A DNA stretch of 64,000 bases from Diaminobutyricimonas sp. LJ205 (GTDB taxonomy: Bacteria > Actinomycetota > Actinomycetes > Actinomycetales > Microbacteriaceae), in NCBI RefSeq assembly GCF_009755725.1, contig NZ_CP046619.1, positions 806,001-870,000 on the forward strand. Direction: 5' to 3'. Under the pieces are notes generated by a model. It was not told where the DNA came from. It saw only the letters and a program-made list of their open reading frames with translations, and did no database searches. Positions 49,462 to 57,948 of this stretch are shown here, one piece after another. How positions within the stretch are numbered: the stretch's first letter is position 1; every line of letters starts with the position of its first letter. The position numbers and the translations under genes were made by a program.

Positions 49462-51696
49462 TTACTGCGGGTGCACCCCCGCGGCATCCAGCACCCAGGC
49501 GTAATCGAACGCCCGCTCGGTCCAGGCGTTGTAGCGGCCGGAGACCCCGCCGTGTCCGGCCGCCATCTCGGTCTTCAGCAGCGCATCGGCGCCGACCTCA
49601 CGCAGTTTCGCCACCCACTTGGCCGGTTCCACGTAGTACACCCGGGTGTCGTTCAGGCTCGTCACCGCGAGCACCCGCGGGTAGCGGGTCGGGTGCACGT
49701 TCTCGTAGGGGGAGTAGGACTTCATGTACGCGTAGACCTCGGGGTCATCCAGCGGGTTGCCCCATTCCTCCCACTCGATCACGGTCAGCGGCAGCGACGG
49801 GTCGAGGATGGTGGTCAGCGCGTCGACGAACGGCACGCCCGCGAGCACGCCGGCGAACAGGGTGGGGGCCAGGTTCGCGACCGCGCCGACCAGCAGGCCG
49901 CCCGCGCTGCGTCCTTCCGCGACCAACTGCTGCGGGGTGGTGTAGCCCTCATCGATCAGGTGCTGCGCGGCTGCCACGAAGTCGGTGAAGGTGTTGCGCT
50001 TGTGCAGCATCTTGCCCTGCTCGTACCAGGCGCGGCCGAGCTCGCCGCCGCCGCGGACGTGGGCGATCGCGAAGGTCATGCCCCGATCGAGCAGGCTGAG
50101 GCGGGCGATGCCGAAGCCGGGGTCGATGCTGTGCTCGTACGAGCCGTAGCCGTAGAGCAGCGTCGGTGAGGGTTCGCCGCCTTCGCGGAGGTCCTTGCGG
50201 TAGACCATCGAGATCGGGATCCGGGTGCCGTCCTCGGCGGTGGCCCATTCGCGGCGCTGTTCGTAGCGTTCCGGGTCGTAGTGGCCGAGCACCGGCTGCT
50301 GCTTGAGCTGCATTAGTTCGCCGCTCTGCACGACGTAGTCGTAGACCGTGGACGGGGTGACCAGGCTGGTGTAGCTCAGGCGAACGGTCGGCTGGTTCCA
50401 GTCCGGGTTGCCGCCCATGCCCGCCGAGTAGAGTTCTTCGGCGAAGTGCAGTTCGGTGAACCGGCCGTTCTTGTGGTCATCGATGGGTACGCCGCCCGCG
50501 TGCGGAAGCTTGGCCACACCGACCCGGGTGATTCCTTCGCGCCGGTACTCGGCGACCACGTGGTCGCGGAACGCGGCGACGCCCTCCAGCCGCACATCGG
50601 TGCGGTGGGGCAGGACGGTGCGGCGCTCTCCGGTCGGGTCCTTCAGCGGCACCGACACCAGTTCGAAGTTCGGGGCGTGGTCGTTGTGCACGATCAGCAG
50701 CCGGTCCTCGCCCTCGACCACAGCGTGTTCGACGTCGTACTCGACGCCCTCGCGGCGTTCCCAGACCAGGCTGAACTCGCCGGTTGGGTCGTCGGCGTTG
50801 AGCAGCCGGGTCTCGCTGGTGATGTTCGAGCCGGCCTCGATCATCATGAACCGGCGGCTCCGTGTGCGGCCCACGCCGACCCAGAAACGTTCGTCGGGCT
50901 CATGGAAGACGGTGACATCGGCGGATGCCTCGGTGCCCACCTCGTGGCGCCAGACCGTGTCCGGACGCCACGCGTCGTCCACCGTCGCGTAGAACACGAA
51001 CTTGCCGGTGGGGTCGAACACCGCGCCGGATGCGGTGCCAGGCACGGTGTCGGGCAGGTTGGTGGCATCTGGAGCCTCGGTGGTCCCGACCCGCCGTACC
51101 CGCAGCGTGTACCGTTCGTCGCCTTCGGTGTCGACACCGTAGAGCAGCAGCGTGCCGTCGGTGGACATGTCGAAACTGCCCAGCGAGAAGAAGTCGTGCC
51201 CCTCGGCTTCGACGTTCTCGTCGAGCAGCACCTGCTCGCCGGGCAGTTCACCGCCGGTCGGGTCCTTTCTGGTGGTCGAGCCCTCTTCGCTGGTCGAGCC
51301 TATCGAGACCTCTTCCCTTCCGCTGGTCGAGCCTGCCGAGACCCCGGCCTCCACGCGTGGCGGCGTCCAGTCATCCGGACCCGCGACCGGCACCCGGCAG
51401 TGCACGCCGTACTGCTTGCCCTCAACCGTGCGGGTGAAGTACCACCAGTCGCCGCGACGTACCGGAACGCTCAGGTCGGTCTCGAGGGTGCGGTTCTTGA
51501 TCTCCTCGAAGATCTGCTCCTGCAGCATGATCAGATGCTCGGTGCGGTCATTCGTGTACGCGTTCTCGGCCTCGAGGTGGGCAATCACGTCGGGATTGTC
51601 CTTGTCGCGCAGCCACTCGTAGTTGTCGACGAACGTGTCACCGTGGTGCGTGCGCTCGTGGGGCTTCTTTGCAGGGGAGGGGGGAGTGGCGCTCAT
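49462..51696 (-). CDS. ptrB: Oligopeptidase B-type S9 serine peptidase with a repeat-derived insertion
   Basis: 744 residues. The N-terminal beta-propeller covers about 75-430 and the C-terminal alpha/beta-hydrolase domain carries the triad: Ser in VAEGRSAGGLLVGAV, Asp in SLNDTRVYYVEP, His in MAAGHGGVSGRYN. YGYGSYEHSIDPGF (oxyanion region) is intact. It cleaves short peptides after basic residues in the cytosol. At about residues 117-142 a Ser/Gly-rich stretch (AGVSAGSTSGREEVSIGSTS) is encoded by three family A repeat half-units (51273-51343) inserted without breaking the frame. Start ATG 51696 is leaderless behind TACGCT (51704-51709). Confidence 0.9.
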   Translation of the reverse strand: MSATPPSPAKKPHERTHHGDTFVDNYEWLRDKDNPDVIAHLEAENAYTNDRTEHLIMLQEQIFEEIKNRTLETDLSVPVRRGDWWYFTRTVEGKQYGVHCRVPVAGPDDWTPPRVEAGVSAGSTSGREEVSIGSTSEEGSTTRKDPTGGELPGEQVLLDENVEAEGHDFFSLGSFDMSTDGTLLLYGVDTEGDERYTLRVRRVGTTEAPDATNLPDTVPGTASGAVFDPTGKFVFYATVDDAWRPDTVWRHEVGTEASADVTVFHEPDERFWVGVGRTRSRRFMMIEAGSNITSETRLLNADDPTGEFSLVWERREGVEYDVEHAVVEGEDRLLIVHNDHAPNFELVSVPLKDPTGERRTVLPHRTDVRLEGVAAFRDHVVAEYRREGITRVGVAKLPHAGGVPIDDHKNGRFTELHFAEELYSAGMGGNPDWNQPTVRLSYTSLVTPSTVYDYVVQSGELMQLKQQPVLGHYDPERYEQRREWATAEDGTRIPISMVYRKDLREGGEPSPTLLYGYGSYEHSIDPGFGIARLSLLDRGMTFAIAHVRGGGELGRAWYEQGKMLHKRNTFTDFVAAAQHLIDEGYTTPQQLVAEGRSAGGLLVGAVANLAPTLFAGVLAGVPFVDALTTILDPSLPLTVIEWEEWGNPLDDPEVYAYMKSYSPYENVHPTRYPRVLAVTSLNDTRVYYVEPAKWVAKLREVGADALLKTEMAAGHGGVSGRYNAWTERAFDYAWVLDAAGVHPQ
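51273..51343. repeat. Family A half-units inside the oligopeptidase B reading frame
   Basis: TGGTCGAGCC (51273-51282), GCTGGTCGAGCCTATCGAGA (from 51289) and CCGCTGGTCGAGCCTGCCGA (from 51320). On the coding strand they give GSTT, SIGSTS and SAGSTSG. Confidence 0.85.
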
Positions 51697-51703
51697 GCGT
51701 TTC

Positions 51704-51709
51704 AGCGTA
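51704..51709 (-). promoter_or_regulatory. -10 element of ptrB (leaderless)
   Basis: TACGCT on the minus strand, 8 nt before ATG 51696. The 191-base gap 51697-51887 also holds a degenerate tandem of GTCGGGCAGT-like units at 51735-51790 and nothing else recognisable. Confidence 0.5.
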
Positions 51710-51887
51710 CTTCGCCGCCGCGCGACTCAGTCAGTCGGGCAGTATCAGTAGCGGTCGGGCAGTGTAGGTCGGGCGGTGTCAGTCGGCGGGCGCTAGTGTT
51801 TCGGCCAGGCGCGAGTGTTGTTTCACACGCGCGGAGCCGCAACACCAGCGCCCCGTCAGTCGCGTTCGGGTCGGTCCCGCGTTCGAC

Positions 51888-52538
51888 TCAGTCGCGTTCG
51901 ACGTCGATCCATTCGGTGCCGACTGGAACGAGCCGGCCACGTCCCGCGGTGGCGCTCGCGACGATCGCGGCGTCATCCGGTGCGCCGGCGAGGGTGAGCA
52001 CGGCCTCGCGCTCGTACTGCACACCGAGCACGACGATGCCGCGGCGGCGGAGTTCCGCTTCGATCCGTCCGGCGTCGGCATGCGGCAGGGCGAGTGTGAA
52101 CAGGTCGCGAGGCGCACGACCGACGACGGCTCCGTCGGCGTCGGCGGCGTCGATCGCGCCGAGCACCGCGTCGGAATAGGCACGCACCAGCCCGCCGGCG
52201 CCGAGCAGGATGCCGCCGAAGTACCTGGTCACTACCGCGACCACGTCGATGAGACCGCGTCCGGTGAGCGCCTCGAGCATGGGCATCCCGGCGGTGCCGG
52301 AGGGTTCGCCGTCGTCATTGGAGCGGCGGATCTGTCCGGGCTCGGATGCCGCACCGATCACGAACGCCGAGCAATTGTGGCGGGCGTCCCAGTGCCCGCG
52401 GCGCACCGTGTCGATCACCGCGCGTGCTTCGGCCTCGGAGCCGACCCGCTCCAGCCGGGTGATGAACCGGGACCGCTTCACCTCGAGCTCGCTGTCGACG
52501 CGCGCACCGATCCCGCCGCGGAGCGTGAGATCGAGCAT
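51888..52538 (-). CDS. YigZ/IMPACT family protein
   Basis: 216 residues. The N-terminal UPF0029/IMPACT domain is clear: ELEVKRSRFITRLERVGSEA, then ARHNCSAFVIG, the family motif NDDGEPSGTAGMPMLEAL and VVAVVTRYFGGILLGAGGLV. A C-terminal DUF1949-like ferredoxin fold is in the last 70 residues. Relatives interact with the translation machinery (yeast Yih1/IMPACT with Gcn1); the bacterial role is not settled. ATG 52538 is chosen over 52547 because AATAAT on the minus strand ends 8 nt upstream of it. A family A palindrome (52561-52615) lies just upstream. Confidence 0.87.
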   Translation of the reverse strand: MLDLTLRGGIGARVDSELEVKRSRFITRLERVGSEAEARAVIDTVRRGHWDARHNCSAFVIGAASEPGQIRRSNDDGEPSGTAGMPMLEALTGRGLIDVVAVVTRYFGGILLGAGGLVRAYSDAVLGAIDAADADGAVVGRAPRDLFTLALPHADAGRIEAELRRRGIVVLGVQYEREAVLTLAGAPDDAAIVASATAGRGRLVPVGTEWIDVERD

Positions 52539-52560
52539 CCGACCCATTATTGCTTGCCAT

Positions 52561-52615
52561 CCGCTGGGCGAGGTTGTCGGGACCGTCGCGAGGTCTCGGC
52601 AAGCTCGACCAGCGG
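52561..52615. repeat. Family A palindrome upstream of the IMPACT gene
   Basis: The left half CCGCTGGGCGAGGTTGTCGG pairs imperfectly with a right half ending GGCAAGCTCGACCAGCGG. It sits between the IMPACT promoter and the end of the next leftward gene. Confidence 0.8.
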
Positions 52616-52639
52616 GTGCTCGTGCCAGCGGAGAGTCGG

Positions 52640-53092
52640 TCAGCGCAGCCGGCGTTCGTAGCCGCGACCCGGGTGCCAGGACTCGATCTCGAGCTTGTCC
52701 CCGGATGCCGCGACCTTCGTGTGCACCACCTCGCGGATGTCGAGGGTGAAGTAGATCGCCTCGCCGGGGATGGCGTCGGCCGGGGCATCCACTTCCACCA
52801 GCAGTCCGGACATCTTCGCCTCGCCCGGCCATGCCGTCGGGTCCTTCGGCGGTTCAAAGGTAGGACTGTGGATGGCGAACCGCGGGTCGCGGCGGGCATC
52901 GTCCGCCTTGCGGCCGGTCATCATGCCGAGACTGGTGTCGGTGTCGGTGATCAGCAGCTCAATGCCGCTGATGCGCGGTGATCCGTCGCGGCGCAGCGTC
53001 GCGATGGTCTTGTTCGTGCCGGCATCGAACCGCTCACGCACCCGTGCGGCGAACTCCGGACATTCGGCGGCGAACTCTCCCCAACTGGCCAT
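52640..53092 (-). CDS. Pyridoxamine-5'-phosphate-oxidase-like split-barrel protein
   Basis: A 150-residue single-domain PPOX/FMN-binding split barrel: FDAGTNKTIATLRRDGSPRI (strands 1-2), the GMMTGRKADDARRDPRFAIH segment characteristic of the general-stress/F420-or-FMN-binding subgroup, and a C-terminal EIESWHPGRGYERR. Related actinobacterial proteins bind F420 or heme; with fgd in the same window an F420 cofactor is plausible but unproven. ATG 53092 has GACACT (53099-53104) ending 7 nt upstream on its strand. Confidence 0.82.
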   Translation of the reverse strand: MASWGEFAAECPEFAARVRERFDAGTNKTIATLRRDGSPRISGIELLITDTDTSLGMMTGRKADDARRDPRFAIHSPTFEPPKDPTAWPGEAKMSGLLVEVDAPADAIPGEAIYFTLDIREVVHTKVAASGDKLEIESWHPGRGYERRLR

Positions 53093-53130
53093 GACTCCAG
53101 TGTCACTTGCCTCGAAGCGAAACGTCCCCT

Positions 53131-53925
53131 TCAGCGGGAAGGAGCGCCTTCCAGACGTCGGGTGAGATCGGCCAGAGCACGCTCTGCGACGCGAGTGACC
53201 CGTCGCAACGTGTCTGCGCACTCGCGAACGAATTCCGCACTGAACCGGACAGTCGGAATTGCAATCGATAGTGCTGCGACTGGTTCGCCATTGATGCCCC
53301 GGATGCATCCAGCGACGCCGTTAACGCCCGCCACGGCCTCTTCGACGCTCGTTGCATACCCATCACGGCGAACAGTTTCAAGATGAGCTTCCAGTTCCAC
53401 AAGCGTGTGAATGCGCGACTTACCCCATTGGGTCACTCCGCCTGCGTGAAGCCGGTCGACTTCGGCTTCATTCAATTCGGCGAGCATCGCACGACCTGCT
53501 GCAGAGTCACTCGCAGGCACGTTGTCCCACATACCAGTGCGAACGCTGAGTGGCTTCATGCTTTCCACGCCGTCGACGTAACGGACGAGTCGTCCGCGCA
53601 GGACCCAAAGTTGGACAGTCTCATCGATGACCTCGTTCAGCTCAAGCAGCGACGGACGAATTGCCTTCGCAAGCTCCTGAACCGGAAGTCCGCGTACGCG
53701 CTGGCGTTGAATTGCCGGTCCGGCACGATACTGCTTGTTCGAATCTTGCAGCGCGAAGCCGTCAAAGCATAGTGCGGCAAGAAGCCGATGCGCGGTAGAG
53801 GGAGCAACATCGAGGAATTCCGCAGCGCCGGTCACACTCAGGACATTCCCTTCCTCGAGTGATTTCACGAGCAACAGCGCCCGATGCACCGAGTCCAGTG
53901 GTGCCCCTGCCAAATAAGAAGTCAC
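53131..53925 (-). CDS. IclR-family transcriptional regulator
   Basis: 264 residues. The N-terminal winged HTH is at about 10-70 (SVHRALLLVKSLEEGNVLSV, then AAEFLDVAPSTAHRLLAAL). The effector-binding IclR domain follows: VRTGMWDNVPASDSAAGRAM, then VNGVAGCIRGINGEPVAALS and a C-terminal ECADTLRRV. It presumably controls the divergent M24-hydrolase/transporter pair, from which it is 128 bp away. GTG 53925 is preceded by AAGGGG at short spacing. Codon choice in this cassette is less G/C-ending than in neighbouring genes. Confidence 0.9.
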   Translation of the reverse strand: MTSYLAGAPLDSVHRALLLVKSLEEGNVLSVTGAAEFLDVAPSTAHRLLAALCFDGFALQDSNKQYRAGPAIQRQRVRGLPVQELAKAIRPSLLELNEVIDETVQLWVLRGRLVRYVDGVESMKPLSVRTGMWDNVPASDSAAGRAMLAELNEAEVDRLHAGGVTQWGKSRIHTLVELEAHLETVRRDGYATSVEEAVAGVNGVAGCIRGINGEPVAALSIAIPTVRFSAEFVRECADTLRRVTRVAERALADLTRRLEGAPSR

Positions 53926-54053
53926 ACTGCACCCCTTGCGTAATTCTGCTCTCGCGAATCCTACCCGTATCAATTTGGCTGTGGCGAATCTGATGCATAG
54001 AGTGACAAAAAATTCATTCCGTCAGCGATGACGGACGTAGAAGGGACTGGCTC

Positions 54054-55241
54054 GTGGGCGAATCACGACACCTCGATGAGCGAGACCGGCGCTGGCAACT
54101 CCTTAACGCGGCGATGGAGCGCGACGATCTAGATGCGCTGCTCTTTGCAGCTAACGACTATCGCGGGCACAAGGGATCGCTGCGCTACGTGGCCGATTAC
54201 AACCTCGCCCACCGGTCCGGATACGCGGTCATGCTCCGCAACCGCGAGCCGATCCTGGTGCTGTCGGGCAGTCTGATCAGCCAGCGACGCCCGGCCTCCG
54301 CATGGGTGACTGACTACCGCTTCCCAGGAACCGTCGGGGAGGGCCTCGTCGACGCCCTTCGGGATACTCCGGTGCGCCGAGTCGGCATCGTCGGGCTGGG
54401 ACAGGTCATGAAAGTCGACGAGTACCTGGCACTTACCGCCGCCTATCCCTCGGTGACGTTCATCGACTACTCGTCAGCGTTCGAGACGCTCCGCTCCGTG
54501 AAGAGCGAGCTGGAGATTCAGGGCGCCGAGGAGTCCGCATACATCCTCGACCAATGCTTCGCGCGTCTGCTTGAGATCGCGCGGCCGGGGATGACTGAGC
54601 GCGAGATCGCATCCGAGATGCACCGGGTGGGTCACCTACTGGGCGGCGAGGATCCCTTATTCCTGACCATGCATACCGACTACCGGGACGACCAGGCGTT
54701 CTCCACGTTCGGTGTCCCCCGCGACCGAGTACTGCGCCCTCACGACATTCTCACTTTTTCCTACGAGATCGTCGGTCCTCTCGGTTACTGGACCGAGTTG
54801 TCCCGAATGGTCACGTTTGCGTCTCCATCCGCCGATTACGCACGCATGGGCCGTGCCGTACGTAAGGGAATCACCGCTGGCGCAAACTCAATGAAGGTTG
54901 GCGCCCTCCCTTCGGTTGTCCAGCGTGAAGTCCTGCGCGCCATCGGCGAGGAAGGCGCGTCGTCCTCGTACTGGTCCGGTCACTCGCTCGGCCTAGACGT
55001 TCTCGAGAGCCCGTGGATCGGGCTAGACGTTGTCGAGGACGCGCAGCAAAACACGGAACTTCCAATCGAAAGCGGCTATGTGCTCACCCTGCATCCCATG
55101 GTCGTGGACGCCTCGGCGGACGTGAGCGGGTACATGGCCGACACATTCGTGATCGATGAATCCGGCCCACGAAAACTGTCCGAACATCCCACCGGCCTCT
55201 ACACAATCTCGAAAGGTAACGTCAATGTCGACGAGTCCTAG
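54054..55241 (+). CDS. M24-fold (creatinase/prolidase-like) hydrolase with altered metal site
   Basis: 395 residues: an N-terminal creatinase-N-like domain (to about 140) and a C-terminal pita-bread domain. The usual five metal ligands Asp-Asp-His-Glu-Glu are mostly replaced. In ILTFSYEIVGPLGYWTELSR the two Asp positions are Ser and Glu, GHSLGLD keeps the His, and in ESGYVLTLHPMVV the first Glu is His. This resembles metal-free M24 relatives such as creatinase, so hydrolysis of a small amidine or amide is more likely than peptide cleavage. GTG 54054 follows AGAAGGGA. It overlaps the transporter gene by 17 nt, implying a substrate taken up by that transporter. Confidence 0.83.
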   Translation: MGESRHLDERDRRWQLLNAAMERDDLDALLFAANDYRGHKGSLRYVADYNLAHRSGYAVMLRNREPILVLSGSLISQRRPASAWVTDYRFPGTVGEGLVDALRDTPVRRVGIVGLGQVMKVDEYLALTAAYPSVTFIDYSSAFETLRSVKSELEIQGAEESAYILDQCFARLLEIARPGMTEREIASEMHRVGHLLGGEDPLFLTMHTDYRDDQAFSTFGVPRDRVLRPHDILTFSYEIVGPLGYWTELSRMVTFASPSADYARMGRAVRKGITAGANSMKVGALPSVVQREVLRAIGEEGASSSYWSGHSLGLDVLESPWIGLDVVEDAQQNTELPIESGYVLTLHPMVVDASADVSGYMADTFVIDESGPRKLSEHPTGLYTISKGNVNVDES

Positions 55242-56580
55242 CAGCACAACGGAACGAACGCGGGAACTCTCCGCCGTCTACAAGAAAGTCGCGTTCCGGA
55301 TTATCCCGTTCCTCTTTCTATGTTTTGTAGTCGCGTTCATCGACCGCGTGAACATCGGCTTCGCCAAACTCCAGATGCAGGATGACCTGGAGCTGAGCGC
55401 CGCTGCCTACGGGCTCGGCGCGGGCCTCTTCTTTGTCGGATACGTAATCTTCGAACTGCCGAGCAACCTGGGACTTGAGAAGTGGGGCGCCCGCAAGACA
55501 CTCATGCGCATCATGGTGCTCTGGGGTCTCACCTCTGGAGCGACTGCGTTCGTGACTGAGGAATGGCAGTTCTACGTGCTGCGCTTCTTCCTAGGGGTCT
55601 TCGAGGCCGGTTTCGCACCTGGGGTGATCCTGTACCTGACCTACTGGTTCTCACCGCGGCTTCGTGGAAAGGCGTTCGGATACTTTCTCTCCGCCTCCGC
55701 GGTTGCAGGGATCATTGGCAGCCCGCTGTCTGGCTGGATTATGGAGCGCGCAGACGGCGCAATGAACATGGATGGTTGGCGGTGGATGCTGCTGATTGAA
55801 GCCGCGCCGGCCGTGATCCTTGGTTTCCTGGTTCTCGTCGTTCTTTCCGATCGTCCGGGAAGCGCCAAGTGGCTTAACGAACGAGAGCGTGCGCTGCTCG
55901 CAGAAGACATCTCCGAGGGCGACTCCGCCCATGGAGACAAGCAACACAGTCTGCTTGGAGCGCTGAAGCAGCCGTACGTCTATTTACTCGGATTCGTGTA
56001 TCTCTCGATCCAGTTCGGCGTCTACCTCATTTCCTTCTGGCTGCCGACGATCGTTGCAGGCCTGGGCGACTTCGGAACGTCGGCCATCGGCCTGATCGCA
56101 ATGCTTCCCTTCATCGGCGCATTCATTGGCATGCTGGTCATCGCCTACAGTTCGGACCGAACTGGCGCATACCGGCGGCATATCGTCATAGCGACTGCGA
56201 TCGCCATGGTCGCTTTGCTCGCAACCACGGTGATTGACGACCCGGTGATAAGCGTCATCCTCCTGGTGATCGCCGCAACGGGCTTTTTCGGCTCATTGCC
56301 GGCGTTCTGGCCGCTCCCACCGATGTACTTCAGCGGGTTTGCGGTGGCCGGGGCGATCGCGCTGATTAACTCAATCGGTACCACGGCAGGATTCTTCGCG
56401 CCTTACGCGGCAGGGTGGGTGACTGACGCCACCGGCAATATCGACGGGGTGCTATGGGGAGGCGCTGTCATACTCACGCTCGGGCTGACCGTGCTGGTGA
56501 TGCTTCCGCGGCGCGAGGCCGCCGTCAGGATCGAGAACAGCGAAGTCGGGAGAGAGAACAGCGGAGTCGCGTCCAAATAG
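55225..56580 (+). CDS. MFS transporter of the anion:cation symporter (ACS) family
   Basis: 451 residues with about twelve membrane helices. The ACS signature is clear: FLCFVVAFIDRVNIGFAKLQ in helix 1, ELPSNLGLEKWGARKTLMRI in loop 2-3 and the FEAGFAPGVILYLTYWFSPR segment. A long cytoplasmic loop (WLNERERALLAEDISEGDSA) separates the halves, as in tartrate/phthalate/glucarate carriers. It imports an organic anion. ATG 55225 (SD GAAAGG) lies inside the last codons of the hydrolase gene, so both are expressed together under the IclR regulator. Confidence 0.9.
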   Translation: MSTSPSSTTERTRELSAVYKKVAFRIIPFLFLCFVVAFIDRVNIGFAKLQMQDDLELSAAAYGLGAGLFFVGYVIFELPSNLGLEKWGARKTLMRIMVLWGLTSGATAFVTEEWQFYVLRFFLGVFEAGFAPGVILYLTYWFSPRLRGKAFGYFLSASAVAGIIGSPLSGWIMERADGAMNMDGWRWMLLIEAAPAVILGFLVLVVLSDRPGSAKWLNERERALLAEDISEGDSAHGDKQHSLLGALKQPYVYLLGFVYLSIQFGVYLISFWLPTIVAGLGDFGTSAIGLIAMLPFIGAFIGMLVIAYSSDRTGAYRRHIVIATAIAMVALLATTVIDDPVISVILLVIAATGFFGSLPAFWPLPPMYFSGFAVAGAIALINSIGTTAGFFAPYAAGWVTDATGNIDGVLWGGAVILTLGLTVLVMLPRREAAVRIENSEVGRENSGVASK

Positions 56581-56595
56581 GCGTTGCGCCGCGGG

Positions 56596-56629
56596 AGGGC
56601 GGGTTTCGACTGGCGTCGAGATCCGCCCT
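56596..56629 (+). terminator. Hairpin after the ACS transporter gene
   Basis: 15-base arms (56596-56610 and 56615-56629) pair with two mismatches or wobbles around TGGC, 15 nt after the stop. Probably the terminator of the hydrolase-transporter operon. Confidence 0.7.
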
Positions 56630-56719
56630 GCCGGCACGTCAGCCGACCAGGGTGCTTGCAGCCCGGAGCAGCTCATTCCGAGCCTGTGGCTTGTAGACAT
56701 GGCGGAGGTGGGTCCGACG

Positions 56720-57610
56720 CTAATCGCGCCGCGCGACCAGGAACGCGTTGATCGCGGCGGTGAGTTCCGCGTCGACCGGGAACGGTTCACCGTCGAGCGC
56801 GTTGATCGGTGCCGCGTGCCGCACGCTCGACACCAGCCACAGGGCATCGACCTGTCGCAGCGTCTCCGGCGTGAACAGTTCGAAGCCGGTGGTCATCCCG
56901 CGCTCGGCAGCGAAGTCGAACAGGCTGCTCTGGGTCGTGCCCTCCAGGATGCCCAGGCCGGTTCCGGGCGTGAGCAGGTTGTTTCCGCGGCGCGCCAGCA
57001 CCGTGGAGGTCGGCCCCTCGAGCACATACCCGTCGCTGGAGACGAAGATGACGTCATCGGCGTTCCGCCGTGCGGCCTCACGCACGGCCGCACGGTTGAT
57101 CGCATAGGACAGGGTCTTGGCGCTCGCGAGCAGCCACGGCGAGGTCTGTTCGATGTCGTGCCGGATACCGCGGTCGAGCATGACCACACCGATCCCGTTG
57201 GTGCGCTGGCTGCGGTAGTCGGGCGACACCGACCCGTGCACCCAGCCGGTCGGCCGTCCGTCGCCCTCGATGCCGCGGGTGAGTACGGTCTTCACGGCTG
57301 CTTCCGGCACCGGGCCCAGTTCGGCGACCACCGCGAGGATCGCCTCCCGCCAGGCATCGAGATCGGGCGTCGGCAGGTCGAGCAGCCTGGCCGAGCGGGC
57401 AAAACGGCGCAGGTGCGGCTCAAGGGCTTGCGGATGTCCCGCGCCGACGCTGATCGTCTCGAAGATTCCATCGCCCCGGGTGATGCCGAGGTCGAGCACA
57501 CTGATGTGCAGCCCGGCGGGGTCGGCCAGTGAGAACGCCGGCGCTCCGGGGACGTGGGCGGGAGCATCCGTCGACGGCTGATTCAGAATCGCAAGCACGG
57601 AGGTGACCAT
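56720..57610 (-). CDS. Class IV PLP aminotransferase (aminodeoxychorismate lyase or branched-chain type)
   Basis: A 296-residue fold type IV PLP enzyme: the N-terminal DLGITRGDGIFETI, the PLP Lys in LLASAKTLSYAINRAAVREA, and the phosphate-binding EGPTSTVLARRGNNLLTP. The first motif is typical of PabC/aminodeoxychorismate lyase-like proteins, and the absence of a branched-chain-type GT pair leans the same way. D-amino acid transaminase is a further alternative. ATG 57610 has CAGAAT ending 7 nt upstream on its strand. No folate or isoleucine gene is next to it. Confidence 0.83.
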   Translation of the reverse strand: MVTSVLAILNQPSTDAPAHVPGAPAFSLADPAGLHISVLDLGITRGDGIFETISVGAGHPQALEPHLRRFARSARLLDLPTPDLDAWREAILAVVAELGPVPEAAVKTVLTRGIEGDGRPTGWVHGSVSPDYRSQRTNGIGVVMLDRGIRHDIEQTSPWLLASAKTLSYAINRAAVREAARRNADDVIFVSSDGYVLEGPTSTVLARRGNNLLTPGTGLGILEGTTQSSLFDFAAERGMTTGFELFTPETLRQVDALWLVSSVRHAAPINALDGEPFPVDAELTAAINAFLVARRD

Positions 57611-57672
57611 GGCTTCATTCTGCACGCCTGTGCACCTCATGGGCGTCTGTGGACAGGGTGGGAGTGTGGGGG

Positions 57673-57678
57673 GACGAT
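57673..57678 (+). promoter_or_regulatory. -10-like element of the small gene at 57685 (leaderless)
   Basis: GACGAT ends 7 nt before ATG 57685. Confidence 0.35.
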
Positions 57679-57684
57679 AGGACG

Positions 57685-57921
57685 ATGGACGAATACCAGA
57701 CTGAACCAGTCGAAGACGGCGCGATGGATGCCACGAATGAGGAGCGTCTCGCCGGGGTGGCGCAGCAGGTGGCGTCCGATGTGTCGATGGATCACACGCA
57801 CGAATCGGTGCTGACGATGCTGCGGGAGCGGTGTGGCGAGACCGGGGTGCAGGCCACCGACGAGCAGTTGCAGGCGCTTGCGCAGCGCATCGTCGACGCG
57901 GTGCAGAAGCGCGAGGTCTAG
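57685..57921 (+). CDS. Small acidic helical protein
   Basis: 78 residues, acidic and predicted mostly helical (EERLAGVAQQVASDVSM, then ESVLTMLRERCGETG and DEQLQALAQRIVDAVQKR). No family was recognised. It has no signal or membrane segment. ATG 57685 is favoured by the GACGAT hexamer 7 nt upstream, although the frame is open from 57649. It is convergent with the DksA-like gene. Confidence 0.65.
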   Translation: MDEYQTEPVEDGAMDATNEERLAGVAQQVASDVSMDHTHESVLTMLRERCGETGVQATDEQLQALAQRIVDAVQKREV

Positions 57922-57948
57922 CGGGAGATCCAGCGAACGCCGATCTGG

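Noticed and set aside
53131-56580. Genomic island or prophage
   Set aside because: No integrase, tRNA site or direct repeat at the borders; only a regulator-enzyme-transporter cassette is visible.
56640-56719. tRNA-like sequence or attachment site between the transporter and aminotransferase genes
   Set aside because: No cloverleaf could be drawn and no matching direct repeat was found.
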